A stretch of DNA of 64,000 nt. It comes from Pseudomonas sp. Irchel 3H7 (GTDB taxonomy: Bacteria; Pseudomonadota; Gammaproteobacteria; Pseudomonadales; Pseudomonadaceae). Positions 51,170 through 60,136 of the stretch are shown here, piece after piece. Made by a program: the position numbers and the translations under genes. The first letter of the stretch is position 1; each line of letters begins with the position of its first letter. The notes beneath the pieces are model-generated. The model did no database searches. It was not told where the DNA came from and worked only from the letters and a program-made list of their open reading frames with translations. The stretch is from positions 19,081-83,080 of the forward strand of contig NZ_FYEA01000018.1 of the NCBI RefSeq assembly GCF_900187605.1, in the 5' to 3' direction.

Positions 51170-51991
51170 TCAGGGCTTAACTTTGCGTCCGGCCATGTGC
51201 TGGAGATACCCCACAAGCATTTCCAAATCCCCCTCCGGCAAAACCTCTACCGAAAACCCCGGCATCTTCGCCTGCGGCCACTGCCGCAGACTCTGCGGAT
51301 CGCGAATGTAACGCTTCAAGAAATCCACGCCGAAATACTCGGTCGGGTTATACGGAATGTTCAGGTCCGGCCCGAATTGCGCGTCCCCCGCGCCGTTTAA
51401 CCGGTGACACGCCAGACAGTTCTTCTGAAACAGCGCAAACCCCAGATTCACCGGGTCATTCGCCTTCAACGCAGGATCCGGTAGCAGGGCCGGGAAGCGT
51501 TCGGCCACGGGTGCCATGCGCTTGATGCTCGCGACCTGGAATGGCCATTGCTCCGGGCTGATATTGCCGGCCTGCGGATCGGTCCAGACCAGATAGAACG
51601 GCCCGGCGCTGTGCTTGCCCTCAGACAGCGCTGGCCAGGGCTGAGCCGGATCCTCAATGGCCAGCCAGGCCCGTGCGCCTTTTGTATTGAGCAGCGGCGC
51701 TGCAGCCAACTCGGCGGCGAACCCGTCCAGTGCCACCGCTTGCAGGTGATCTTGCGGTTTGATCCCGGTCAGCAGCGCAGCCGCGGGCACGGCGCGATAG
51801 GTCATGTCCTTCTTGTAGGACACATCGTTTTTGATGGTGAGGGTTTGTACCTGAGGATGCTTGAGCAATGCCTCGGTCTGCCAGGTGCGGCTGCTTGCGC
51901 CCAGTTGCAGATCCAACTGTGCGGCAGACAAGGGCATGCTCAGCAGCATGGCCCCGAACACAATAAGCGCTTTCAAATGATCGCCGTCCAT
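51170..51991 (-). CDS. Exported c-type cytochrome protein with an N-terminal accessory domain
   Basis: 273 residues from the ATG at 51991, giving a signal peptide (LKALIVFGAMLLSMPLSA); the open frame extends 11 codons further. Residues about 20-165 form a beta-rich domain that I do not recognise with certainty; its look recalls molybdopterin-binding oxidoreductase accessory domains. The C-terminal domain is a cytochrome c with CLACH as the haem site and a likely Met ligand in AKMPGFS. It should act in periplasmic electron transfer. The partner is unknown; a 31-residue membrane peptide gene lies 95 bp upstream. Confidence 0.82.
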   Translation of the reverse strand: MDGDHLKALIVFGAMLLSMPLSAAQLDLQLGASSRTWQTEALLKHPQVQTLTIKNDVSYKKDMTYRAVPAAALLTGIKPQDHLQAVALDGFAAELAAAPLLNTKGARAWLAIEDPAQPWPALSEGKHSAGPFYLVWTDPQAGNISPEQWPFQVASIKRMAPVAERFPALLPDPALKANDPVNLGFALFQKNCLACHRLNGAGDAQFGPDLNIPYNPTEYFGVDFLKRYIRDPQSLRQWPQAKMPGFSVEVLPEGDLEMLVGYLQHMAGRKVKP

Positions 51992-52086
51992 GTCGTGGGA
52001 GTGCGCCAAGGTTGGCACAGCCACGCTGGCCCGGGTAGCGGGCCAGTCACATTTTCAGTGGCGATAAACAGCACCTGCCGCTCGAT

Positions 52087-52182
52087 TCAGCCGATGACCT
52101 TGGTCAGATTCGGCAAAATCAACAACAGCGTCGTGGCGAAAAGAATGAGTCCTGCTTGACGAACTTTCGGTTGCTTGAACAT
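52087..52182 (-). CDS. 31-residue single-pass membrane peptide
   Basis: A short frame, MFKQPKVRQAGLILFATTLL and so on to a TGA, with AAAGGCGG upstream of the ATG at 52182. A basic N-terminus followed by a run of hydrophobic residues (GLILFATTLLLILPNL) is the hallmark of a small inner-membrane protein with a cytoplasmic N-terminus. It lies just upstream of the cytochrome c gene on the same strand and may be cotranscribed. Coding status is inferred. Confidence 0.5.
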   Translation of the reverse strand: MFKQPKVRQAGLILFATTLLLILPNLTKVIG

Positions 52183-52576
52183 GGCTTGACCGCCTTTATT
52201 GTTATTTCCTGATGCTTGCCTGCATATCCATGACGGCAAGCGCTGCACTTCCTGTTGAAGAACGTCTGCCTCGGCAAAACCCGACGACCCTGACGTACAT
52301 GTTCTACATTAGGGGCCACGTCACGCTTGGCTTAGATCCATTTCATATGGAGCGCTTGCCATGTGCGATAAAAAAGGCATGAGGCTTATTGCCAGCTTCT
52401 TTGCCGCCCGCTGGCTAGACAACTCGCCGACCTGAACCGGTTCACCTGACAGTTAATGACCGTCCGTCTGAGCGTGTGGGTCAAGCGCATTGAGCACTGT
52501 GGTCATTGAATCCATGGCCGCTCGGGCCAAGAGTGGGGACACAAGCAATCACTCCCCGCACAGGTTCGAGGACGTC
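52183..52576. other. Intergenic region upstream of the thiolase gene
   Basis: 394 bp, no gene I can support; the frame opening at 52490 is an extension of the thiolase frame. It contains the perfect 12-bp palindrome TGAACCGGTTCA at 52433-52444, a possible operator. Confidence 0.5.
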
Positions 52577-53782
52577 ATGACCCAAGCTTTGATATTCGAT
52601 GCGTTACGCACGCCCCGTGGCAGAGGCAAGGCCGATGGCGCCTTGCACAGCGTCAAACCGGTGAATCTGGTTGCCGGTCTGCTGACCGCGCTGCAAGAAC
52701 GCACCTCGCTCGATACCAGTCAGGTCGATGACGTGGTGCTCGGCTGCGTCACGCCGATTGGCGATCAAGGCTCGGACATTGCCAAAACCGCTGTGCAAGT
52801 GGCCGATTGGGATGTCAGCGTTGCCGGTGTGCAGATCAACCGCTTTTGCGCCTCGGGCCTGGAAGCGGTCAACCTCGGCGCGATGAAAGTACGTTCGGGT
52901 TTCGAAGATCTGGTGGTGGTCGGCGGTGTCGAGTCGATGTCGCGGGTGCCGATGGGCAGCGACGGCGGCGCCTGGGCGCTCGATCCGCAGACTAATCTGC
53001 ACAGTCATTTCACTCCGCAAGGCGTCGGTGCCGACCTGATCGCTACGCTTGAGGGTTTCAGTCGTCACGACGTCGATGCCTACGCGCTGCACTCGCAGCA
53101 GAAAGCCGCACGGGCGCGGGCTGACGGTTCGTTCAACAAGTCGTTGGTGTCGGTGCAGGATCAGAACGGCATCATCCTGCTCGACCACGATGAGTTCATC
53201 CGCGCTGAATCGACCCTTGAAGGCTTGGGCAAGCTCAAGCCGAGTTTTGAAATGATCGGCCAGATGGGTTTCGACGCCACGGCGTTGCGGGTCTACAGCC
53301 ATGTCGAACGAATCAATCATGTACATACACCGGGCAACAGCTCCGGGATCGTCGACGGTGCTGCACTGATGCTGATCGGCTCCGAAGCCAAAGGCCGGGC
53401 GCTGGGGTTGCAACCCCGGGCGCGCATTGTCGCCACGGCGGTCACCAGCACTGATCCGACCATCATGCTCACCGGCCCGGCACCGGCGACGCGCAAGGCA
53501 CTGGCCAAGGCCGGGTTGCGAGTTGAAGACATCGACCTGTTCGAGGTCAACGAGGCGTTTGCCTCGGTGGTGCTGAAGTTCATCAAGGACATGGCCGTCG
53601 ACCCGGACAAGGTCAACGTCAACGGCGGCTCGATCGCCATGGGTCATCCGCTGGGCGCCACCGGTTGCGCGATCCTCGGAACGCTGCTCGATGAACTGGA
53701 AGCGCGGCGCCTGCGCTATGGCCTGGCGACGCTGTGCGTCGGTGGCGGCATGGGCATTGCCACCATCATCGAACGCCTCTGA
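52577..53782 (+). CDS. Acetyl-CoA C-acyltransferase (thiolase)
   Basis: 401 residues from the ATG at 52577; the frame is open earlier, but family similarity starts MTQALIFDALRTPRG. Thiolase residues: nucleophile Cys91 (NRFCASGLEAV), His357 (AMGHPLGATG) and Cys387 (LCVGGGMG), with NEAFA before them. It cleaves 3-ketoacyl-CoA in beta-oxidation. The multifunctional enzyme gene follows 24 bp downstream, so they probably form a complex or coordinated pair; the pairing resembles my memory of PA1736/PA1737. Confidence 0.92.
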   Translation: MTQALIFDALRTPRGRGKADGALHSVKPVNLVAGLLTALQERTSLDTSQVDDVVLGCVTPIGDQGSDIAKTAVQVADWDVSVAGVQINRFCASGLEAVNLGAMKVRSGFEDLVVVGGVESMSRVPMGSDGGAWALDPQTNLHSHFTPQGVGADLIATLEGFSRHDVDAYALHSQQKAARARADGSFNKSLVSVQDQNGIILLDHDEFIRAESTLEGLGKLKPSFEMIGQMGFDATALRVYSHVERINHVHTPGNSSGIVDGAALMLIGSEAKGRALGLQPRARIVATAVTSTDPTIMLTGPAPATRKALAKAGLRVEDIDLFEVNEAFASVVLKFIKDMAVDPDKVNVNGGSIAMGHPLGATGCAILGTLLDELEARRLRYGLATLCVGGGMGIATIIERL

Positions 53783-53806
53783 GCCCCGAATTCAAGGAAC
53801 CTTGTT

Positions 53807-55951
53807 ATGAGCGAAGCCATCCGTTACGAAAAAGGCCAGGACGCCATCGTCGTGCTGACCATCGACATGCCGGGCCAGAGCGCCAATACCATGAACGCCG
53901 TGTACCGTGAGGCCATGGCCGCCTGCGTTGCACGCTTGGTGACTGAAAAAGACCAGATTGCCGGGGTCATCATCACCTCGGCGAAGAAAACCTTCTTTGC
54001 CGGCGGTGACCTCAACGAACTGATCAAGGTCGGCAAGCCTGAAGCCAAAGCCTTCTATGACATGGTGCTGACCCTCAAAGCGCAGTTGCGCACCCTGGAA
54101 ACCCTCGGCAAACCGGTGGTTGCGGCGATCAACGGTGCGGCGCTGGGCGGTGGTTGGGAAATCTGCCTTGCCTGTCATCACCGCGTGGCTTTGGAGGATG
54201 CATCGGTGCAACTCGGTCTGCCGGAAGTAACCCTCGGCCTGTTGCCGGGCGGCGGCGGGGTAGTGCGCATGGTGCGCATGCTCGGCATCGAGAAAGCGCT
54301 GCCTTATTTGCTTGAAGGCAAGAAGGTGCGGCCGCAACAGGCATTGCAGGCGGGGCTGATCGATGAACTCGCAGCGGATCGCGATGAGTTGCTGGCCAAA
54401 GCACGAGCCTGGATCGTGGCCAACCCGACAGCGGTGCAGCGATGGGACGTGAAGGGTTATCAGATTCCGGGCGGCACGCCGTCGAACCCGAAAGTCGCGC
54501 AGATGCTGGCAATTGCACCGTCGATTTTGCGCAGCAAGACTCAAGGGACGATGCCGGCGCCGGAAAAGATCCTCTGCGCGGCGGTGGAGGGCGCTCAAGT
54601 CGATTTTGATACCGCGCACTTGATCGAAACCCGTTACTTCACCGAACTGACCACCGGGCAGATTTCGAAAAACCTGATCGGCACGTTCTGGTTTCAACTC
54701 AATGAGATCAACGCCGGTGGTTCGCGGCCGCAGGGCTTTGCGCCTTACAAGACGCAGAAGCTCGGCGTGCTTGGCGCAGGAATGATGGGCGCGGGTATTG
54801 CGTTTGTCAGTGCTTCGGCGGGTATTGAAGTGGTGCTCAAGGACGTCAATCTGGCTGCTGCCGAAAAAGGTAAAGCACACTCTGCCGCGTTGCTGGACAA
54901 GAAAGTCTCTCGCGGACAGATGGATGCTTCAAAGCGTGATGAGGTGTTGGCGCGGATCAAGCCGTCCGAAAATGATGCCGACCTCGCGGGTTGCGATCTG
55001 ATCATCGAAGCGGTGTTCGAAGACCGCGACCTCAAGGCCAGGGTCTCTGCTGCAGCCCAGCGAGTTGTTGGCGCCGAAGCGGTCATCGCCTCCAACACGT
55101 CGACGTTGCCGATCACCGGTCTGGCGGCTGCCGTACCGGATCAAAGCAAATTCATCGGCCTGCACTTCTTCAGTCCGGTGGAAAAAATGCCGCTGGTGGA
55201 AATCATCAAGGGCGCGCAGACCAGCGATGAAACCCTCGCGCGCGGTTTCGATTTCGTTGTGCAAATCAAGAAAACCCCGATCGTCGTCAACGACAGTCGC
55301 GGCTTCTTCACTTCGCGGGTGTTCGGCACCTTCACCAACGAAGGTATTGCCATGGTCGGCGAGGGCGTGAGTGCGCCGATGATCGAGACCGAAGCGCGCA
55401 AAGCCGGGATGCCGGTCGGACCTCTGGCGATCTCTGACGAAGTTTCCCTCAGCCTGATGAGCCATATCCGTCAGCAAACAGCCAAGGACCTACAGGCAGA
55501 AGGGAAACCGCTGATTGAGCACCCGGCCTTTGCCGTGATTGACTTGCTGCTCAACGAATACAAGCGTCCGGGCAAAGCGGCGGGTGGCGGTTTTTACGAT
55601 TACCCAAGCGGTGCACAGAAACATTTGTGGCCCGAACTGAAGACGCGATTCGAGAAAACCGACGGGCAGATTTCGCCCAAGGATGTGCGTGATCGGCTGC
55701 TATTTGTACAAGCCATTGAAACCGTGCGCTGTGTGGAAGAGGGCGTGCTGACCTCGACAGCGGACGCCAATGTCGGCTCGATTTTCGGTATCGGGTTTGC
55801 GCCGTGGACCGGCGGTGCGTTGCAGTTCATCAACCAATACGGGGTGAAAGATTTCGTCGCTCGCGCGCAGTATCTGGCTGAGCAATATGGCGAGCGTTTT
55901 GCGCCGCCCGCGCTGCTGCTGGATAAAGCAGCGAAAGGTGAAATGTTCTAA
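53807..55951 (+). CDS. FadB/FadJ-type multifunctional beta-oxidation enzyme
   Basis: 714 residues, the size of FadJ. The N-terminal crotonase domain carries the oxyanion segments SAKKTFFAGGDLNEL and NGAALGGGWEICLACHHRVAL, with TLGLLPGGGGVVRMVR. The C-terminal 3-hydroxyacyl-CoA dehydrogenase has the NAD fold GAGMMGAGIAFVSA, SNTSTLPI and GLHFFSPVEKMPLVEII. It hydrates enoyl-CoA and oxidises the hydroxyacyl product. Partner of the thiolase just upstream. Paralogue choice (FadB versus FadJ) is not fixed. Confidence 0.92.
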   Translation: MSEAIRYEKGQDAIVVLTIDMPGQSANTMNAVYREAMAACVARLVTEKDQIAGVIITSAKKTFFAGGDLNELIKVGKPEAKAFYDMVLTLKAQLRTLETLGKPVVAAINGAALGGGWEICLACHHRVALEDASVQLGLPEVTLGLLPGGGGVVRMVRMLGIEKALPYLLEGKKVRPQQALQAGLIDELAADRDELLAKARAWIVANPTAVQRWDVKGYQIPGGTPSNPKVAQMLAIAPSILRSKTQGTMPAPEKILCAAVEGAQVDFDTAHLIETRYFTELTTGQISKNLIGTFWFQLNEINAGGSRPQGFAPYKTQKLGVLGAGMMGAGIAFVSASAGIEVVLKDVNLAAAEKGKAHSAALLDKKVSRGQMDASKRDEVLARIKPSENDADLAGCDLIIEAVFEDRDLKARVSAAAQRVVGAEAVIASNTSTLPITGLAAAVPDQSKFIGLHFFSPVEKMPLVEIIKGAQTSDETLARGFDFVVQIKKTPIVVNDSRGFFTSRVFGTFTNEGIAMVGEGVSAPMIETEARKAGMPVGPLAISDEVSLSLMSHIRQQTAKDLQAEGKPLIEHPAFAVIDLLLNEYKRPGKAAGGGFYDYPSGAQKHLWPELKTRFEKTDGQISPKDVRDRLLFVQAIETVRCVEEGVLTSTADANVGSIFGIGFAPWTGGALQFINQYGVKDFVARAQYLAEQYGERFAPPALLLDKAAKGEMF

Positions 55952-56043
55952 CGGCAACGAGCATTCCAGGGCTTGCCTTGCCAAGGTGTTTCAGGGCAGG
56001 CTCTGGGGTGTTCATTATTCCCATCACGTGTCAGGTATTTTTT

Positions 56044-56766
56044 ATGTCGCTACGCATCTGCATTCTGGAAACCGACATCCTGCGTCCGGAACTGGTCGAT
56101 CAATATCAGGGTTACGGGCAGATGTTTCAGCGCCTGTTCTCGCAGCAACCGATTGCCGCCGAGTTCACCGTCTACAACGTGATGCAGGGCCAATACCCGA
56201 GCGACGACCAGACGTTCGACGCGTATCTGGTCACCGGCAGCAAGGCCGATTCGTTCGGCACTGATCCGTGGATTCAGACCCTCAAGCAATACCTGCTGAC
56301 GCGTTACGAGCGCGGCGACAAACTGCTCGGCGTGTGCTTCGGCCATCAACTGCTGGCGCTGCTGCTCGGCGGCAAGAGTGAGCGCGCCACGCAAGGTTGG
56401 GGTGTCGGCACCCATAACTACAAACTCGCGGCCAAGGCGCCGTGGATGAGCCCGGTGCGTGAGGAACTGACACTGCTGATCAGCCACCAGGATCAGGTCA
56501 CAGCGCTGCCGGAAAACGCCACGGTGATTGCTTCCAGCGATTTTTGCCCGTTTGCGGCTTACCACATCAACGATCAGGTGTTGTGCTTCCAGGGCCACCC
56601 GGAATTCATCCACGATTACTCGCGTGCGCTACTGGATCTGCGTCAGGAAGCGTTGGGTTCGCAGATCTACAGCAAAGGCGTAGCCAGTCTGGAGCAGGAA
56701 CACCATGGCGCTACGGTTGCGGAATGGATGATGCGGTTTGTCGCGCACAAGCCAGAAACTGTCTAA
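56044..56766 (+). CDS. Class I glutamine amidotransferase
   Basis: 240 residues from the ATG at 56044. The triad is Cys98 (GVCFGHQLLALLLGG) and the His-Glu pair in CFQGHPEF. It opens with MSLRICILETDILRPEL and resembles stand-alone GATase1 enzymes such as the GMP synthase-like or gamma-glutamyl peptidase-like group. No synthetase domain or partner is nearby, so it may hydrolyse gamma-glutamyl substrates. The assignment beyond class is inference. Confidence 0.85.
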   Translation: MSLRICILETDILRPELVDQYQGYGQMFQRLFSQQPIAAEFTVYNVMQGQYPSDDQTFDAYLVTGSKADSFGTDPWIQTLKQYLLTRYERGDKLLGVCFGHQLLALLLGGKSERATQGWGVGTHNYKLAAKAPWMSPVREELTLLISHQDQVTALPENATVIASSDFCPFAAYHINDQVLCFQGHPEFIHDYSRALLDLRQEALGSQIYSKGVASLEQEHHGATVAEWMMRFVAHKPETV

Positions 56767-56778
56767 GGCCAAAAGCTT

Positions 56779-56850
56779 CGCGAGCAGGCTCGCTCCCACA
56801 TCAGATTTTCGGTGCGCCACCGATCAATGCGGGAGCGAGCCTGCTCGCGA
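56779..56850. repeat. REP doublet, family D
   Basis: CGCGAGCAGGCTCGCTCCC and inverted partner between the convergent amidotransferase and corA genes. Confidence 0.8.
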
Positions 56851-56874
56851 ATGTTCCAGACAACTCGGTCCGCT

Positions 56875-57846
56875 CTACAACCACCCGGACTTCTTGAAGC
56901 TCGCCCACAAACTCACGCATCCCACCGTAATAAACCCCAGCACACCGAAGTAGCCATAGTGCCAACTCAGTTCCGGCATGTTCTGGAAGTTCATCCCGTA
57001 AATCCCCGCCACCGCCGTCGGAAACGCCAGAATCGCCGCCCAGGCAGCAAACTTGCGCTGCACCACGCTTTGCCGTGAAGCCTCAAGCAACACACCGATC
57101 TCGATGGTCTGGCTAGCGATATCGGCCAGTGTGCTCAGGTCTTCCATCTGCCGCGTTACGTGGATCTGCACATCGCGGAAGTACGGGCGCATGTTCTTGT
57201 CGATAAACGGGAAGCTCAGCTTCTGCAGTTCCTCGCCAATTTCCACCATCGGCGCCGCGTACCGGCGCAGGCGCACGACATCGCGGCGCAAGCCATGCAG
57301 CTTCTGGATGTCACGCTCGTTCAACGCGCTACACAACACGTTGCGTTCCAGTTCATCGATTTCGGCATGAATGGCTTCGCCCACCGGTTGGTAGTTCTCG
57401 ATGACGAAATCGAGCAGCGCATACAGTACGAAATCTTCCCCGTGTTCCAGCAAGAGCGGGCGTGCCTCACAACGTTGGCGGACATGGGCGTAGGACGCCG
57501 AGTGACCGTTACGTGCCGTGATGATGTAGCCCTTGCCGGCAAAGATGTGCGTTTCGATGAACTGCAGAACGCCGTGTTCGCGGATGGGCGAGTAGGTGAC
57601 GATAAACAAAGCGTCGCCAAAGGTTTCCAGCTTCGGCCGACTGTGTTTTTCCAGGGCGTCTTCAATGGCCAGTTCGTGCAGGTTGAACTGACGTTGCAGA
57701 TTGGACAGCTCCTGAGCGTCCGGCTCTTCCAGACCGATCCAGACAAAGTGACCGGTTTTCGCGGCCCAGGCGGCGCCTTCGTCGAGGGTAATATTGGTGA
57801 CTTTCTTGCCTGCGCTGTATACCGCAGCAGCAACAACTCGACCCAT
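56875..57846 (-). CDS. corA: CorA-family magnesium/divalent metal transporter
   Basis: 323 residues. The signature GMN at 284-286, in YGMNFQNMPEL, closes the first of two C-terminal TM helices (AAWAAILAFPTAVAGI, then YFGVLGFITVGCVSLWASF). The N-terminal 260 residues are the cytoplasmic alpha/beta funnel domain. Pentameric channel for magnesium uptake. ZntB-type zinc function cannot be excluded. The neighbour plsC gene is on the same strand, ending downstream of the opposite side; corA stands alone. Confidence 0.9.
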   Translation of the reverse strand: MGRVVAAAVYSAGKKVTNITLDEGAAWAAKTGHFVWIGLEEPDAQELSNLQRQFNLHELAIEDALEKHSRPKLETFGDALFIVTYSPIREHGVLQFIETHIFAGKGYIITARNGHSASYAHVRQRCEARPLLLEHGEDFVLYALLDFVIENYQPVGEAIHAEIDELERNVLCSALNERDIQKLHGLRRDVVRLRRYAAPMVEIGEELQKLSFPFIDKNMRPYFRDVQIHVTRQMEDLSTLADIASQTIEIGVLLEASRQSVVQRKFAAWAAILAFPTAVAGIYGMNFQNMPELSWHYGYFGVLGFITVGCVSLWASFKKSGWL

Positions 57847-57951
57847 GGTGGTGATTCACTTCTTCTTGGCAGGTGGCAGGGAATACAAGGCTTCAGCTTA
57901 GCCGTGTCGCTGCTTGAGAGTCAGTGAAATCTGTACAGTTCACCGGGCAAA

Positions 57952-57978
57952 AGAAAACCCGCGCAGGGCGGGTTGTCT
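57952..57978 (-). terminator. Terminator of plsC
   Basis: On the minus strand, AACCCGCC-CTGC-GCGGGTTTTCTTTT directly after the stop at 57981. Confidence 0.8.
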
Positions 57979-57980
57979 TC

Positions 57981-58703
57981 TTAGGCGGCTTGCAGTTGCC
58001 GGTCCATCGATTCAATGCACTCGCGCATCTGCTCGCGGCACTGATGGATGAGCATGGGCATGTCATCCATGGTCAATCCGACTGTAGGAATCGCCGGCAG
58101 CGAGCGTATGAGGATTTTCCCGCTGCGCCAGCGATTGAGGCGCATGTGCTTGATGTAGCTGCTGACGCAAACCGGAACGATCGGCACACCGGCGGCAATC
58201 GCCATCTGGAACGCGCCTTTTTTGAAGGGCAGCAATTCTTCGCCGAGGTTGCGCGTGCCTTCCGGGAACACCCAGATCGAGGTGTCTTCGTTCTGCAAGG
58301 TATTGGTAGTGGTGAGCATCGACTGGCGCGCCTTGTGCGCATTGCCACGGTCGATCAACACATTGCCGGCCAACCAGAACAATTGCCCGAACAACGGAAC
58401 CCACTTGAGGCTCTTCTTGCCAATGCACACGGTTCGACGCGGCACTACGTTGCCGAACACGAACAAGTCATAGTTGGACTGATGGTTGGCGATGATCACG
58501 CAGCTGTCAGGTTTGTTCATCAATCCACTGACATCGGACTTCACCCGTAAACGCAAAATACACATTGCCGGCAGCGCGTAGAGGCGGGCGCACAGTCGGC
58601 TGTTGTCCGGATTGAACGGGCGGCAGATCCCGAGAATCACTCCGAGCACGCCGGCCAGAATAAAGTGCAGGCCCATCAATAACATACGAAACACGAACAG
58701 CAT
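57981..58703 (-). CDS. plsC: 1-acyl-sn-glycerol-3-phosphate acyltransferase
   Basis: 240 residues from the ATG at 58703, after GGGGCC. An N-terminal membrane segment precedes the acyltransferase motifs HX4D (His74-Asp79 in NHQSNYD) and FPEGTR (146-151), plus a later VPIVPV block. It makes phosphatidate from lysophosphatidate at the inner membrane. Pseudomonas has several PlsC-like enzymes, so the numbering of this copy is not claimed. Confidence 0.93.
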   Translation of the reverse strand: MLFVFRMLLMGLHFILAGVLGVILGICRPFNPDNSRLCARLYALPAMCILRLRVKSDVSGLMNKPDSCVIIANHQSNYDLFVFGNVVPRRTVCIGKKSLKWVPLFGQLFWLAGNVLIDRGNAHKARQSMLTTTNTLQNEDTSIWVFPEGTRNLGEELLPFKKGAFQMAIAAGVPIVPVCVSSYIKHMRLNRWRSGKILIRSLPAIPTVGLTMDDMPMLIHQCREQMRECIESMDRQLQAA

Positions 58704-58869
58704 TTTCAGGCCCCACCGGGACAAAAGGTGGCGCAGTGTACGGATGTGCACTGTTTTCGGCAATTGCCACTATAGAGTCCGGAGATAGCCGATGTTTAAG
58801 CGCATGTTTCCGAATGGAGGGTCAGACCTGTCCTAGAGCGGCCGCAGACTTTTAAACCAGGCGTGCAAG

Positions 58870-58899
58870 AAAAAGCCCGACACGACGGTCGGGCTTTTC
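58870..58899. terminator. Bidirectional terminator after the crotonase gene
   Basis: AAAAGCCCGA-CACGACGG-TCGGGCTTTTCTT about 20 bp after the crotonase stop on the minus strand. A and T runs on both sides allow function on either strand. Confidence 0.8.
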
Positions 58900-58919
58900 T
58901 TGAAGAGATAAACGGGTGG

Positions 58920-59609
58920 TTAACCCAGGTGTTCCTGATCCTGGATGATCGCGTTATCCAGGGTTTCCAGCAGCGCCTTGCGTACTTTCAACTTGGTATT
59001 CTTGTGCGCGAGCATGTTGATCTTCTTCAACTGACGCGCAGCGGCGAGGGCGGCAGCTTGCAGCTCCTCGGCGGCAACCACCTTGTCGAGGAAACCGGCA
59101 TCTACAGCGCTTTGCGGATCGAACATCTCGCCGTTGATCACCGAGCGGTGGAACGCCGAGCGACGCAGACGATCACGCGCCAGTTCGATACCGGCGTGGT
59201 GCATGGTCATACCGATCTGCACTTCGTTCAGACCGATGCTGAACGGTCCGTCGACACCGATACGGTAATCGGCAGACAACAGAATGAAAGCGCCCTTTGC
59301 CACGGCATGACCCGGGCAAGCGACGATCACCGGAAACGGGTGGGAGAGCAGGCGACGCGCCAACGTCGACCCCGCAGTTACCAGTGCCACCGCCTCTTTA
59401 GGGCCGGCAGTCATCACTTTCAGGTCATAGCCGCCGGACAGAATCCCCGGCTGACCGGTAATGATCACGATGGCACGATCAGTTACCGCCTGATCCAGCG
59501 CCGCGTTGAATGCCGCAATCACGTCCGGAGAAATGGCATTGACCTTGCCGTTGCTCAAAGTCAGGGTCGCGATACCGTCTTCGAGGTGGTAGGAAATCAA
59601 CTCACTCAT
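58920..59609 (-). CDS. Crotonase/enoyl-CoA hydratase family protein
   Basis: 229 residues, shorter than typical hydratases (about 257). It starts MSELISYHLEDGIATLTLSN. Oxyanion-hole segments are LSGGYDLKVM and PGHAVAKGAFILLSADYRIG. The glutamate pair typical of true hydratases is not clearly in place; the second site reads SIGLNEVQIGMTMHHAG. It could be a hydratase/isomerase or act on another CoA ester. It stands alone. Confidence 0.87.
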   Translation of the reverse strand: MSELISYHLEDGIATLTLSNGKVNAISPDVIAAFNAALDQAVTDRAIVIITGQPGILSGGYDLKVMTAGPKEAVALVTAGSTLARRLLSHPFPVIVACPGHAVAKGAFILLSADYRIGVDGPFSIGLNEVQIGMTMHHAGIELARDRLRRSAFHRSVINGEMFDPQSAVDAGFLDKVVAAEELQAAALAAARQLKKINMLAHKNTKLKVRKALLETLDNAIIQDQEHLG

Positions 59610-59837
59610 GACGCTATTCCTTGTAAGAAAGATGGGCAGACGTTACCCACCGCCGCAGGCCAGGTAAAGCGCCGTGACTGACCCGCCAGTCACCGTTTCC
59701 CGGCCCGTCCAGCGTGGCGAGGCGTTCTGCTTCTATATAGAAGGGCCGCGCCCACCGAAGATTGGCCGGTTTGCCATGGGCTGCCAGCGGGCAAAACGAC
59801 TTTTTCTCTTAACCGCATGAAAATTCTGAAAAAAAGT

Positions 59838-59866
59838 TTGCCATCGCAAAAGCTTTCGACTACATT
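59838..59866 (+). promoter_or_regulatory. Promoter of tRNA-Ser
   Basis: TTGCCA at 59838-59843 and TACATT at 59861-59866 with exactly 17 bp between, about 40 bp upstream of the mature tRNA. Good sigma-70 spacing in an AT-rich patch. Confidence 0.65.
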
Positions 59867-59904
59867 AGCGCGCCTCGACAGACAGAACATGTTTGAAGAG
59901 ATAC

Positions 59905-59994
59905 GGTGAAGTGTCCGAGTGGCTTAAGGAGCACGCCTGGAAAGTGTGTATACAGGAAACTGTATCGAGAGTTCGAATCTCTCCTTCACCGCCA
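59905..59994 (+). tRNA. tRNA-Ser (anticodon GGA)
   Basis: 90 bases including an encoded CCA end (GGTGAAG ... CTTCACCGCCA). The acceptor stem GGTGAAG pairs with CTTCACC. The anticodon stem-loop is CACGC-CTGGAAA-GTGTG, giving anticodon GGA, which reads UCC/UCU. A long variable arm (TATACAGGAAACTGTATC) follows, as expected for serine, and the T arm GAGAGTTCGAATCTCTC is standard. A terminator hairpin follows at 60007. The overlapping open frame here is not a gene. Confidence 0.97.
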
Positions 59995-60006
59995 CATTCA
60001 GTACAC

Positions 60007-60040
60007 AAAACCCCTGATTTCGAAAGAAGTCAGGGGTTTT
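60007..60040 (+). terminator. Terminator of tRNA-Ser
   Basis: AAAACCCCTGA-TTTCGAAAGAAG-TCAGGGGTTTT, 13 bp after the CCA end. Confidence 0.85.
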
Positions 60041-60136
60041 GTGGTTTCTGGCGTCTGGATTTTATTGGCAGCGGCGTGAAGTCCGCTTTGAGCCATTACA
60101 ATCGCGAATTTATTCCTCCGTATAGGGACGACATCC

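Noticed and set aside
7122..56850. Possible CRISPR arrays or attachment sites among the recurring intergenic repeats
   Set aside because: Repeats occur as inverted pairs at scattered sites, not as regularly spaced direct repeats; they fit REP doublets.
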